A stretch of DNA of 64,000 nucleotides, taken from the NCBI RefSeq assembly GCF_036324505.1, contig NC_086354.1, positions 7,055,295-7,119,294 of the forward strand, given 5' to 3'. The translations under genes were made by a program, and so were the position numbers. Source of the DNA: Eleginops maclovinus (taxonomy: Eukaryota > Chordata > Actinopteri > Perciformes > Eleginopidae). Below, piece by piece: positions 47,681-59,953 of this stretch. The notes under the pieces are model-generated. The model had not been told where the DNA came from, ran no database searches, and was given only the letters and a program-made list of their open reading frames with translations. Position 1 is the stretch's first letter; each line of letters opens with the position of its first letter.

Positions 47681-49000
47681 CATAAAAAAGACAAAACTTA
47701 CCATTTTGTTCCAGTTCAGTAGAAGATAAGCCATTTATATGATGGACATTTTTGATTAGTTTGATTTAAGAGGCATACAGTAGTTAGATTTTTTGGGAAA
47801 GACGCTTATTTGCTTTAAGGGGAGTTACATGAGATTATCTATACCATTCTTTTATCTGTCACTTAAATATCAAGCTACTGACAGCAGCTTGATAACTTAT
47901 CTTATAAGGTATGTAAACACTAGCCCGAACTCTGTCCAAAGGTAAGAATAGTTTTAAGAATACAGGTAAAAATGTGCCTATTAGCACTTTTACATTCTTG
48001 AAACCCACTAGACTATCGATCTGGCTATTTCTCCGGGTTCCATCCACTGTAGCCAGCAGACACAGTATTCTATCCCGACTCCCCCTTTCTGCACTCGTTA
48101 TTTACATTCAGATAAGCATCTTCAGATGCAAAACTGGAGATGAGAGAGACAACTTATAGGACTCAATTGCGTGATGAGAAGCCAGTTTATAAGCTAACTT
48201 TAAGCTAATATAAAAACCCATTATAAAAACCCATCTGCTGACATCTGCAGCAGATGGGTTCTGAAATTGCATTTTGGACAATACATTCTGCTATTTTGTT
48301 CTCCAATTGGACTGTTTACCTGCAATTCACAGAAACGTTATATCTTCTCATCTAACTTTTGTCAAGAGAATGAATGGGCTAATTCCAAAACGTTGAACTG
48401 TTGCTTGAAGCTGCTTGATTTTGTATTGAGTATCCACAGCTCATTTTATTTTTATTTTGTGCAAAAAAAAGTAGCGTTACGCATCAACCTTATTTATATC
48501 AATGCAAGTTTAAGTGTAACTATTTCTACAGAAGTAATTGATGGCTCTTAACAATTTTCTGAGTATTCTGCTTTATTATGTTCAGAAGTTCTATTTGCTG
48601 TATTTCTCTCTTTATTTATGTAATAAGGTTACTGTGTTGACTCCAATAGATCTTCAGCTCATTCCCACTGTGTCCACAGCAGTTTTTGCTGTCACCAAAA
48701 GCAGTTAGCTGCTGGTTTCATTCAGGAGTGTGTTATTTAAGAGCATGTGTTTCATGTTAGCCACCATTTTCTAATGTGAATATCTACTGCATGCCTTGTT
48801 TAATGACCACTTTCCTGCATATTATGGACTTAAAGACAATCATATGTTTCACTAAGGCCACGTGTAACTGTCCTGGAGAGATAGTATGCTATCCTAATTA
48901 TTTACACCGTAAGATACAGTCACTGTTTACTCAAAGCAAACTGTAATAAAGTGTATATTTGATGTTTTATTTTAAATCCAATAAAAATGAAATTGTTTTG
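47681..49000 (+). other. 3' UTR of the secreted-protein gene
   Basis: AT-rich non-coding sequence after the stop at 47680. Two poly(A) signals AATAAA occur at 48945-48950 and 48980-48985, so the transcript probably ends near 49,000. Confidence 0.6.
48980..48985 (+). terminator. Poly(A) signal AATAAA
   Basis: Canonical hexamer, with a second one 35 nt upstream at 48945-48950, followed by a GT-rich stretch (tgttgtgctgctgtctctgtgt). Confidence 0.55.
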
Positions 49001-52000
49001 CCAGATGTTGTGCTGCTGTCTCTGTGTAAAAACCAGAGTCTGACAAGTAAAGCCAATGCGGAAGTGACTTGAAGTTATCTGGAAGGGGGCGCTTTAACTA
49101 AAATTACACTACTTCATATTATTTGTACCTTTTTTTATCTGTATGATGACTCAACCACTGGTCTAAGAAAATGGGCCTGGATTCTTACTCATCAGTTATG
49201 TATCATGTGACTTTTACAACCCTAACAACTTTAACAATCCTTTTTGTTTGTCAAAGCAGAATCAGATTTTCAATAACAGATTAATACAAGAAATATATTT
49301 GTTCTTTTGTAGTAAAGTTATAGCACTCTACTGCAATTTGACTAATCACAATGCAAAGATGCAAGCTAAAGCAAAAAGCAGTTAAATAGTAGTGCATGTA
49401 GTTCACTACAACCCAGCACCAACTGACAAAGCTGAATTAGTTTTTTTATGACTCGTATCTCCTTTCCACATGCTAATTCTACTGATATTATATTTAAGCA
49501 TTGACCTTTATTAGCAAGCTTTAGCATTAGCTTTTAAAGTATTTGGCTAATAAGGATGTAGCTGTGAGTTCTGGCTGGGTTTTACTAGTACCTATAGGCC
49601 TATTTTCTAACCAAAGCTTGTCAAAAATGGCAAACAAACCAACTTTATCACAATGTCACAAATTTTCACTGTTTCTTGGATGGTGTTATGTGCTAATCAT
49701 GGGCTTCTCCTCACGTGCGAACAGTTAGCAACACTGGGACTGAATTGGATAAGTTTGCTCTAAGCAGAAGCAGCCAGCTGTTTCCTATTACACATCAAAG
49801 AACAGATCCTTTATCATGAATTTAAACAGTTGAAATTATATTAGCCGGGTTGTTAACCTCAAAATGGCCTTCCTACACACGCCCAATGACAACCCCTCTC
49901 CTTCCTAGTGTGCTGCTCTGCTTTGGCACAAGATCAAAAAGCGTATTACGATACGGGGCATATGTGCTATGAAAACCAGTAGACCAGTTGATGTTGTTAT
50001 TCCAGCCTTTGAAGTTATGACCCCCAGGTTAGTGTGTGCTAAAGATTATTCAATAAATCATGACGTTTAGGGGATTAGACCATTAATATGCAGGTTTGTG
50101 TCTTTAAGGTGTAGAGATCAAAAGAGCGCCGACCCGACCATTTCCACATCAGTCGTCTGATTTTCTCTAGTTCTAGGCATCTTGACCAGACCTTGCTATG
50201 AATAAAGCATGAGCAGCACAAGAATTAGACAGAAAACAATAAGCAGAGGTAAGTCGACTAACAGAAGAGGAAGAAAGCATATCTCGAGACAAATTGAAAC
50301 CCCCAGGCTGATGGATGACTTGCTGGCTGAGGTACTGTGGTTTGACAATGATAAACGTTTAAGGAAAAAGGTCAGCGCCCTACAGTATAGAGACGGGAGC
50401 ACTGTCTGGCAGGACAAGTTGCCCTTACAAATTAGCACTCTGGATAATAGAGTACAGATGGAGGAAGGTGTGTGGAGTCTGTGTGGATGTGTCTTTAAGC
50501 AGTGAACAGGTTCGCCTGCATGCATAAGGAAAAACAGAGGTTTATATTTAAGCCATACATGATCTTTTAAGGACTTTATTACATGGCTTTTAGAATTTAA
50601 TTTAGGATCTCAGTCAATTTTCCTGGCCTTCAAATGCCGAAGCAAATGTATTTTGTTTCATTACCCTACATTTTCACTTTTAATGAGAAATATTTTAAAA
50701 GATGAATGTTTGCATCATGTTATTGTGGGGACGGTACAGAAATTAGTTGGAAAGGAGGACAGTCAGTTTCTACTATTGGAGGTGTGTAATGCTTTTATTC
50801 TAAAAACATTGCAGTTTTATTCCAATAAGGGGGTTGGTATTTTCATTCTTTTAAGATAAGGCACTTTTATTGTTATTCCGGGGAGGTTATTGCAGTTTAT
50901 TTCTTATTGGAGGAGGGTATGGCATGTTTTCTGCAGGAGATATTCATAACACTGTGGAGGGTCCTGCTTTGGAAAAAAAGTTAAACAGATGATTCGACCC
51001 CCCTACCCACCCAAATCATTTCCCTACATTCCCTTTGTTCCTATTAAGACATTAATCAGGAACATGTTGTTATAGAAGAAGTATCCTTCCCAAAATTACT
51101 TTATTGAGAGACAAATCTCAGAAGGGAGTCTGACACGTCATATTTTAGTCTTTACATTGCATGGAATCCACCCCCCCACCTTTGTCTGAAATGAACAGGC
51201 ATGTGTGGTGCATACCGCCTTCAGAGCAGCAAGGCTACATATGGCGCACAGACATTGAACATACAGGTAGCAAGAATGTGCAGAAGGCAAGTGTACTCCT
51301 AACTTTGCTCTTGATACAGAAACAGCCATTACATCAAGGAATGTGAGGGGAAAGGAAGATACAGAGAGAGGAGTGGGAGAAAGAAAAGAAGAATGCTGTG
51401 GGAATGAAAGTGAGAAATTGGCTGCTCCTGTGTCAGTGCATCTGGAAGCGGTTCTCACTTGTTTTGAACTTTTCTTCTCCTCTACCCGCTTTACAGTCTC
51501 TCAGGGGCGTCCCACTGTTTTTGCGCATAAGTCAGAAATGTTTTGGGCTGGATTTTATAAAAAGCAACTTTTATGGATCATAGGCCAGCACCACAAACAT
51601 TTTAACACAGTCAAGTAAAACAATACATTATGGTTGACGTCAGAGCAATTTCTCTTTTTTAAATGAGCAATACACGTTTTGTTGTTATTTACAAAGCATT
51701 ATACAATGTTTACATAGTTGATTCCGATATGATTTTATTAACCTGCATGTCATTTCTTCCTGAAATGCGCCATATTATGGTATAATACTGCCCTCTATAG
51801 GATATGAAGCGAATAACACATTTTGGATGAAGTTTAACATTTTATTATCACTGCATATTAACGCCATTACAACCGGTTAATAACAACCTCTTTCATATAA
51901 GTTAGTGTCTTCATTTACTTTATGGCAATACAACAATTTATGATATTCATTTGTTGTACTATAGTATAGTTGGTTTTGAATATAATGTGTTGACATACAA

Positions 52001-53446
52001 TTCCACACATGTAGGCGGTCCATTATAAGCGAGTGTACTATGAGGTTAGAGCCTATGTGTGAATATTTTTAACAGCATCGATCACTCTTTGAAGCACATT
52101 AAGTCAAGCTGTACACATGTTTTATGTAGGAGTATAACTGTAGTAAATGTAAACATACTAAAAGAAAACAGGAAACTATCCTATAAAATGTGTGAATGTG
52201 AGAGGCAGCATTTTAGCTTTGACTTAAAAATAAGACTACAAACTGTTAAAAATCCCACACAACAACCAGGGACTCAGCTACAAAAGCCCAATACTGCATA
52301 CTTGAAGAGTCGAGGCTTATGATTTCAGGGCATCACATTTATGTATATTAAATCCTAAACCTTTTCAAATTCGGCACTTAAGTGTTGCAGCAAAAATGAA
52401 ATTGCATTGCTATCGTCTTATGAAAGGCATCTTTGAGGCAAAGAGTTATTACCAGTATAAGAAATTAAGGTAAAACATATAAGAGAACACATAGTGTATG
52501 TTGACAACACATGTTTGAAATGCTGACCTGCAACTTAAATGTGAAACGTTTATTTAAAGCTATAGAGTGTGACTTACTATTTATTTAGATAAATACATTA
52601 ACAAATTCCACAACACTGTCGTAATATTGTCAGAAATGCACCTTGACAGTAAGATTCTAATGTTCTTTAAAGGCTATGAATGTAACTTTACCATGTGTAA
52701 AATATTGTGAAATGGGTTTTTTGGTCCATGCTGCTATGAGAACTGACTTTCAGAAAGAGGTCCACAAAGTAAATGAGTTAAAGAGGAGGGAGAAGAATGA
52801 GCGGGGAGACGTTTGCTCACATTGGTTAAATAAGGCATTGTAACAACACATTATGTAATAACTCCACAAAAGGTAACACATGTTATATTGATTGGGTAGT
52901 AACATCCATATTTTTTAAATAATCTGCTGCAGATTTTAATAAAGAGCTTGTATGTTAGACGTTTCCACACATTGTGTAATAACTTAATAAATATTGAACT
53001 GGTTACTACAAAAAGCAGGAGTTTATTTTGTTTTAAAGAACATGTAATAATAAGTGGCTAATGTAATAACAGACCAAAATGACTGTATTCGTCGGGGCAC
53101 ATGTCTCAAGGACCATTGCTTTGATTCCAGTTCAATGCATAAAATGGACATTGTTGTTATGATTTTGTAAAATGTTATATGAATGAAGACATCCATTTTG
53201 GTTGGTTATTACATAATCATTTTTAATTAATAATTACATTTTCATTTAAAAAAATGCAATTTCCACATGTTGCTTTAACCACTGCAAATTCTTTAACATA
53301 TTTAAATATTTGTATAATTAGTTTTTATATATTGTGTTCAGATTGCAGCAGATAATTCATTTCTGCACAGTAAAGTGAACATGAATTAGATTTTGTTTAG
53401 TTATTACATATTTTGTTTCAGGCCTGTAAGAAGAAGAGAAGACGTT
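49001..53446. other. Non-coding stretch before the annexin gene
   Basis: 4.4 kb, AT-rich. Short open frames (for example near 50,210-50,505 and 51,340-51,620) show no domain, splice context or conserved motif. The last part before 53,446 is the annexin 3' UTR. Confidence 0.5.
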
Positions 53447-56400
53447 TTAGTGCAGGATTTCAATCAGGAGGCGTTTAAAGTCTCCACCGCACTCTGAATC
53501 CAGAGCGTCTTTCAGGGTTACGTCGTATTTCTCCAGGTACATGTCCTTCACTGTCTCCAGGTCGATCTGTGGGGTTAACAACATAACACTGCGGTCACAA
53601 CAAATCCTTTATCATTAGTTATTTGTGTCTTTTAATTGGCCCTTGAGCTAATTTTCAGACCCAAATGTTGTTTTTTATCTTGCCTCAGAGCGGCCTACAA
53701 TGATGCGAATGAGCGTGTCCTCATCAGTGCCCATCCCCTTCATGGCGGCGTTAAGACGTCGGGCAAAATACAGTTGCGGGTTCTTAGCACACCTGACTAT
53801 AAAACAAACACACAAAAGCAGCATTTGTTACTAAAAATACTTGATTCGATAAGTCATGGCTTTTGAACATCCCGTTAAGGTCCAACCTACCTAGGGTAAT
53901 GTAGCAGTCTTTGAGAGTTCCTGTTGCTTCAGAGTTAATGGTGTCCAAAATGTCTGTCCCTGAAAGCTGCAAGGCAATGAGTAACATGAGAACTTAGACT
54001 AACAGGGATGAAATGATGTTAAAAAAATTACTTGTTTCTGGAGGAATGTGAGCAGTTCTTACCGACTCATAGATCTTAAAGGTGGCCTGAAGCTGCATGT
54101 AGTTCCTGTGTGTCAGGATGAAGGTGAAGGTGGACTCATCTGTGCCAAATCTACCTTCTCCTGCCTGACAGGGATAAAAAAAAGAGTACATTATAAAACA
54201 GAATTGGGGAGTTTTAGTCCAGTTTTAAAACAACCTGGATCTTATTTTCGTTAGTTTGGTCATTGTTCCTATCGGTAATACTGTAGAAAAAGCTCCAAAT
54301 ACAATATATTTTTAAAGAGAGACATTACAGGAGAATGGGGTCAACAGAATTTAGTTATCACTATGGAACTTCCCCAGTTGCTTACTTAAATTAAGACAAT
54401 CACTTTTTGTATTAAATGTTTTTGCAAATACGCAAATGAGGCATTATCTAATGACATTTTGGGGAACATTTCAAAGAAATCTACAGAAGAACTAGGCAAG
54501 TTTGTAAAAAAGACACCTAATGTTTAATTTGATACATCCCAAGTCTGGAAAAAAAAAAACATGTTATCGACACAAAATAGCCAAAAAGTTTTGCCTGTAG
54601 TGTTACAACATATGAAACCTCATTATGATATGGTAACCGCACAGTACACAACCATGCTAGTAGCTCTGTGATGTAGCCTATTCAAAGACAGCAACCATTA
54701 AACTAATTGCTAATGTGTTATTGCTCATCAGGTATCATTTTTATCTTAGTCCCCATCTTAGGGTGTTAGCATGAGCAAACTAGCACCGAACACATCTCAT
54801 CATTGGAATCTCATTATTGTCTTAATTGGGTGTTTGGTCGTAAACCAAAGAAGTCAACAAATCTAAATAATCTGATGATGCTGCTAGCTGACTAGTCAAC
54901 AAATCACCCAAATCAAATTGCTTATCCTCTGGGGACCAAGAGTGTGTGTCCCAAATATTTCAGTGATGAATCTGGCCCACAGACAAACATTTCCATCCCT
55001 AGATACCAGATGCTAGCGTGGTTAAAATAGCTGACTCAGGGTCATTCTAATCCAAGGTGTTGTTTGCAGAGGACTATAAAACCTCAAATATCATGTTAGA
55101 TGTGAGGAAATGCTGACAATCTCACAGAATTTGCAACCTTCCTATCTCTGCACACACTTGCTATTGTGAGAGTGAAACTGCAAATATGAAACTTCACGCC
55201 TAAATTATGAATTTTCCGGAAGTTCCCACAATCCATCTGTAGGAAGAGCCACAGTAGCGATACCACAGAAACAAGCTTGATTGAATAAATCTTGCCATCT
55301 GCCCTAAGATCATGTTACATTTCTACATTATATTCAAAGGGCAAACTATGAATAATGCTACTAATTCAAAGGGGAATTATGAACCATCTGGGAACGTACC
55401 TCCACCAAAGATGTGGCATCCTGTTCGGCTAAATCCTCATCCACCTCGTAGCCCTCGTCTCTACTCGCCTGTAGAGAGAGGTATACAGGAAAAGAGGGGG
55501 ACATGGAGAGGAAGAAAAAGACATGTTTAAGAGGATGGATTAAGGAGGCCATGCATGTAAAGTGAGGTTAAGATTCAGAGAGTCATGAAAAAGTCAAAAA
55601 GACAGATTGCAAATATAATCTCAGGGATTTATGGGATAACAATCATCTGCTGCACGTCAATGGGAAATATTTGAAGGCCTCTTTGGATAGGCGTCGCTGT
55701 AGAACATGAGTCACACTGTGTTTGTGTTTAATTCCTGCGGGAAAGGAAAAGAGAGGGGAAGCAGAAAAGGGTGGGAGTGCGGAAAATCTGGCACTGAGGC
55801 AGCAGCATACCGATGATGGCATGTTTGACAAATGTGTCAGTGGGCAAATCAGAGCATGGAGAACAATCGTGCTTACATTATGAGAGGAAGAAAAGTGGTA
55901 TTGTTCTTCTCTTCATGGCTTCCACCCAAATTCAAGAAGTTTACTGCAACTTCCCTTGTTACTATGTTGCTAAGTTTTGTTGATGGTTAAACTGGACTTT
56001 ACCTGAAGCAGTGACGTCAGCAGGTTCCTCACGTCTCCACTGGTGTCATCTTCAATGTCTGCATCTAGTTCACGCTCATGCACTGTAAGGCAAGAGGCAA
56101 AAACTGTCACTACTTCAAACATATGAATAAATACAATTATATTTTGGAACCAGGAGTGAGACGAATGAAGTGAAATTAAAACCTCACGCTGTCAAGACAG
56201 TTTTTATTTTCCTGAAGTTAAAAAACCACAGGGAAAGGCTACAGTTTTAAAACAGACCCCAACACCCTGGTAATGCCTTGTCAATCACTAGGAAGCCCCG
56301 CTCTAAAGCATTAGCTGCCACATTTTTTATTTAACTCAAAATGGGACCGTCATTTACAAAATGAACATCATGCTGTATTGAAGAAGACTTAAAACTAGCA

Positions 56401-59400
56401 TACTGATGTAATAAATCAAGTCAGTAAGTAGGGTCATTTTCTCATAGACCTCTATGCAATTTGCTTCTGTTTGCAACCCCTTTGTCGGTGTCTATCAAAT
56501 AGACTGCAAATGTAAGGCTCTTTTGCATTGGCGTCTGGATGAAAATATATAGTTTTATGTATATTTTATATACATAAAATATGTATGGTGAAAATGTGTC
56601 TTAAAGCTGGATAAAAAAGGAGGTTATTGATAGCTTTTAGTAGACAACCATTCATGCTTTACACCATCAACAGACACAACATACCGTCTGTATTTAAGTT
56701 CTACAAGACATTTTGCGATGAGTCAACTGTGATCCTGACAAGGATACAAATCACACTGTGTTGCCAGTGAAAAACATGAGGAAAACATATCTCATGACTC
56801 CATGACTCACCCCCAAAACTGAAAACACCCACAACATTTGACAAATATAAATCTTAAGATGTATCTGTTCCACATGCTGGTTAAATGATCACTCTTTCCA
56901 GTCTGAGAGGATCCTCAGATTGGTAGCTGTATAAACATTATTCAGACTGAAAGAGAACTTACCATGGGCGTAAGTCTCCTTGTAGCTCCTGATGTCCTGT
57001 AAGGAGTTAAAGACAGACGATCAACATTTTTCGATTTGAAATTGATCATATGACGATGTGTTATATAAGAATAAGTCACTTTGAGTTTCAAACCCACAAA
57101 TAATGATTCCACCATGACTTGAAAGTCATTAGTATAACTTTGGATTTCACTTTCTTTTAAGGCATATTTTAGTAACTAGGGGTTTATTTAAAGGTTGAAT
57201 CGGGCAATTATGCAGCGAAGATTTTCTAATAGTTAACCTGTAGAAACAGGGAAACAAAAAGAGGTAGTATTAAAGCAGATTGACAGACCTCATTGGTGGC
57301 CGTGCATAGGATCTCTACGAGCACGTCTTCATCTGTTCCCGCCCCCTTCATGGCCTTCCTCAGCTCCTTGGCGAAGTATACATTAGGAGGCTCCAACATG
57401 GCTATGGTGGCTTTCTCAAAACTACCTGTCAGCTCCTTCTGTAAGACTTCCTCCAACTCCTGAACAGAAAAAGAAATAACTGCATGTACATGTAAATCTA
57501 TACAAGCGATAGAGAGGGAGTGTAGGAAGGTACTCACGTCATCATACTTCTCAAAGTAGGCCTTCTTGATCTCCACACGCTGAGCTGCAGAGCGATTGGC
57601 CAGGACCTGAACAATGACTTCTTCATCTGTCCCTGCAGATTATAAAGCAGTGCATATCTTGACATCTTTTAGTAATCAGCCCATCGATTAGCCATTATTA
57701 CTCATCACAAGGAGCATAGATTTAAAGCGGTATAACCCTACACTTCCTCGTAATTGTTTCTGTGGTCCATTATGTTTTATTGGTGAGCTGAATGACCACA
57801 AGGAGGTTCAAATTGTTGTATCGAAGACGTGGTTAAACCATACACTCTAGCATGTGCACTTCACTTTATAAGCCAATGGACAGGGGAGCCAGGTAGCCCT
57901 CAACAAATCACTCCTGTTTGCTCTACTGGCAGTAAAATGGTGGAATGAGACCCCCATTGATACCATAGAGAGCCAAAAGTCTACAGATCTGACTTAGAAA
58001 GGTTTCGGTTGGTTGAGTGCACGTAGTTGCTTCAGCTAAATGAGATGTTGTATAATTACGGGAGCTTCACCGTCACAGCAATATTTCCCTATTATTAGAC
58101 TTCTTAGGGCTTAACATTTGAAGGCAGTTTCTATGTCTTATCACTAAAGTGTAGAAGGATATTATTAAAAAGGCTGCAAGGCGGACATACTGTATGGAGT
58201 AGGGTTTATTGCAATGTTCTGCTTAGAAAATGATTTATTTTTTATATTCACAATACATCACAATCATATCATGACATGCATAACTGATAGGAAAGTGTAT
58301 ATGCTCATAGTAAGTTAATTAAAAGCATACCATTTCTGCTTTTAATTTATATAATTGGTATTTTGATTTTGTTTTATCTGCTGGCTATATCTGTTTTGCA
58401 GCTACAATGACAGCTCTAAAAAAATAACTGATTATATGAGAGGGAAGTATTGCTGATATATTGATAAAACAACATGCTACGGTACCAGATAACTTCTATC
58501 TTAAATTATTATTTTTTTTAAAGTATAATGATTTCTCTCATTGAGGACATATATGTATATTTGTGGATTAAGTAATGGATGAAAATATTACACACAAATA
58601 GAGATACCAAAAGACTAAATGATATAAATGAATGAAGAGAAACAACAAATTGAACAATTATTGAAGAAGAATGAGACTATACTGTGCACTTACCTAGACC
58701 TTTACATGCTTTTCTGATAGCCTTGATATCAGCAGTGACATCAAACTCCTCATATGGGACAATGGTGGGCTAGAACAAAAAGTGACATGATCATTAAAAA
58801 AGATAATACAGAAACATAAAACACAAGCAAACAAATCGAATCCACACATTGTTGGGATCATATATCCTATAATTACTGATAGAGGTGGGAGAAATACTCA
58901 AAACTCGTACTTGAGTAAAAGCAGAAGTACCAGGGTGAAGGAACACTCTGTTTCAAGTAAAAGTTGTGTATTCAAAATGTTACAAAAGTGAAAGTACAAA
59001 ATTGGACTCAAAATATACTTGAAGTACCAAAAGTAAAATAACTCATTATGCAGATTGGTCCATTTCAGATAATATATCTGATATGTTTTATAATTATTGA
59101 TCATTAAAGTGTTCTCAGAGCTGGTAAAGGTTTGTATACTGCAGGGTAGCTGCTGAATTTACTCCAGGTAGAACTAAAGTCTGATTTAAGTGTTGATTAT
59201 ATTTCTCATTATTAATCAAAATCTGTAAAGTAACTAAAGGTGTATAATAAAAGTACTGGAGTAGAAGTACAGGATTAACCTCTGAATTGTAGTGGGGTAG
59301 AATCACAAAGTAGTACAAGCATATCAAGAGTGTACTTAAGTACAGTACTTACCTCCCACATCTGATTACTGATTCTACACACTGCAAACGGATGTGAAAT

Positions 59401-59953
59401 GTAAAATGAAATAACCAACTACAACTAGAATCATAGTGAAGCATGATGCCACAGTGAGGTTTGGGAGGATTTATCATAGGGCCTGTTACAGTAGGCTGCA
59501 TGTAGGCCGGTCTCTCCCTCAGGAAAAGGGTGCAGCAGCCTGTGTATGATCGCTGAGTCATGCAGCAGCAGCTGTATGCAGTCTCCTCTCCTCACCCACC
59601 CTCCGTTTAGTACAATGCAGCCTTATTTATCATCGTGTCTGAGAAAAGCCTCGTCCCTTCTGCTGCTGCCCGGGCCTCATAGGGCTCACTCCCTTTGCTC
59701 AAATTACTCCCTCTGCGCAACTTCTCCCACCCAGCTTTTACCGTCAAAAAGTGTTGTTTACATCTCCTGAAGTAAATGACATCCTTAGGATATCCTTCCG
59801 GAGGCTGCTTAAGTAATGCTCTGGTGATCATCTCTGCAAACTGGATCTTTTTAGAGCTCCAAAAGTGCCTGATCCTCCATTTTACACTAATTAAAATCTA
59901 ATGTCGTTTTTGAAAGTTGTGAAATCCCGTTTGCTTACCTGCACGTTTCCCAT
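53447..59953 (-). CDS. anxa13: Annexin, A13 type, complete
   Basis: Annexins bind acidic phospholipids in a calcium-dependent way; the A13 type is N-myristoylated and acts in membrane traffic in epithelia. Eleven minus-strand exons: 59939-59953, 58694-58769, 57538-57632, 57289-57459, 56963-56996, 56003-56082, 55400-55468, 54063-54164, 53891-53966, 53684-53796, 53447-53566 (TAA). All phases join, giving 316 residues, the same length as human ANXA13. It begins MGNVQ, a myristoylation signal. Four repeats carry type II calcium sites: [24 protein letters not shown] and KGMGTDED. Intron 10 uses a GC donor (TCTGAG/GCAAGA). Fish have more than one A13-like annexin, so the exact paralogue is open; human ANXA13 is not beside GPR158. 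Confidence 0.93.
54165..55399 (-). other. Annexin intron between the linker and repeat-3 exons
   Basis: 1.2 kb of AT-rich sequence with no extra exon evident. Confidence 0.6.
57633..58693 (-). other. Annexin intron 2
   Basis: About 1 kb of AT-rich sequence between repeat-1 exons; no additional exon or recognised element. Confidence 0.6.
58880..59364. mobile_element. hAT-type MITE with 8-bp target duplication
   Basis: Starts TAGAGGTGGGAG and ends CTCCCACATCTG, near-perfect inverted ends. It is flanked by exact copies of ATTACTGA at 58872-58879 and 59365-59372. The interior has the acttgagtaaaag / gtacttaagtac repeats common in teleost hAT MITEs. It lies in the first intron of the annexin gene and has no coding capacity. 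Confidence 0.9.

Noticed and set aside
50209..50505. 98-codon basic open frame on the plus strand
   Set aside because: No motif, no splice context and no clear promoter; length is within chance for this region.
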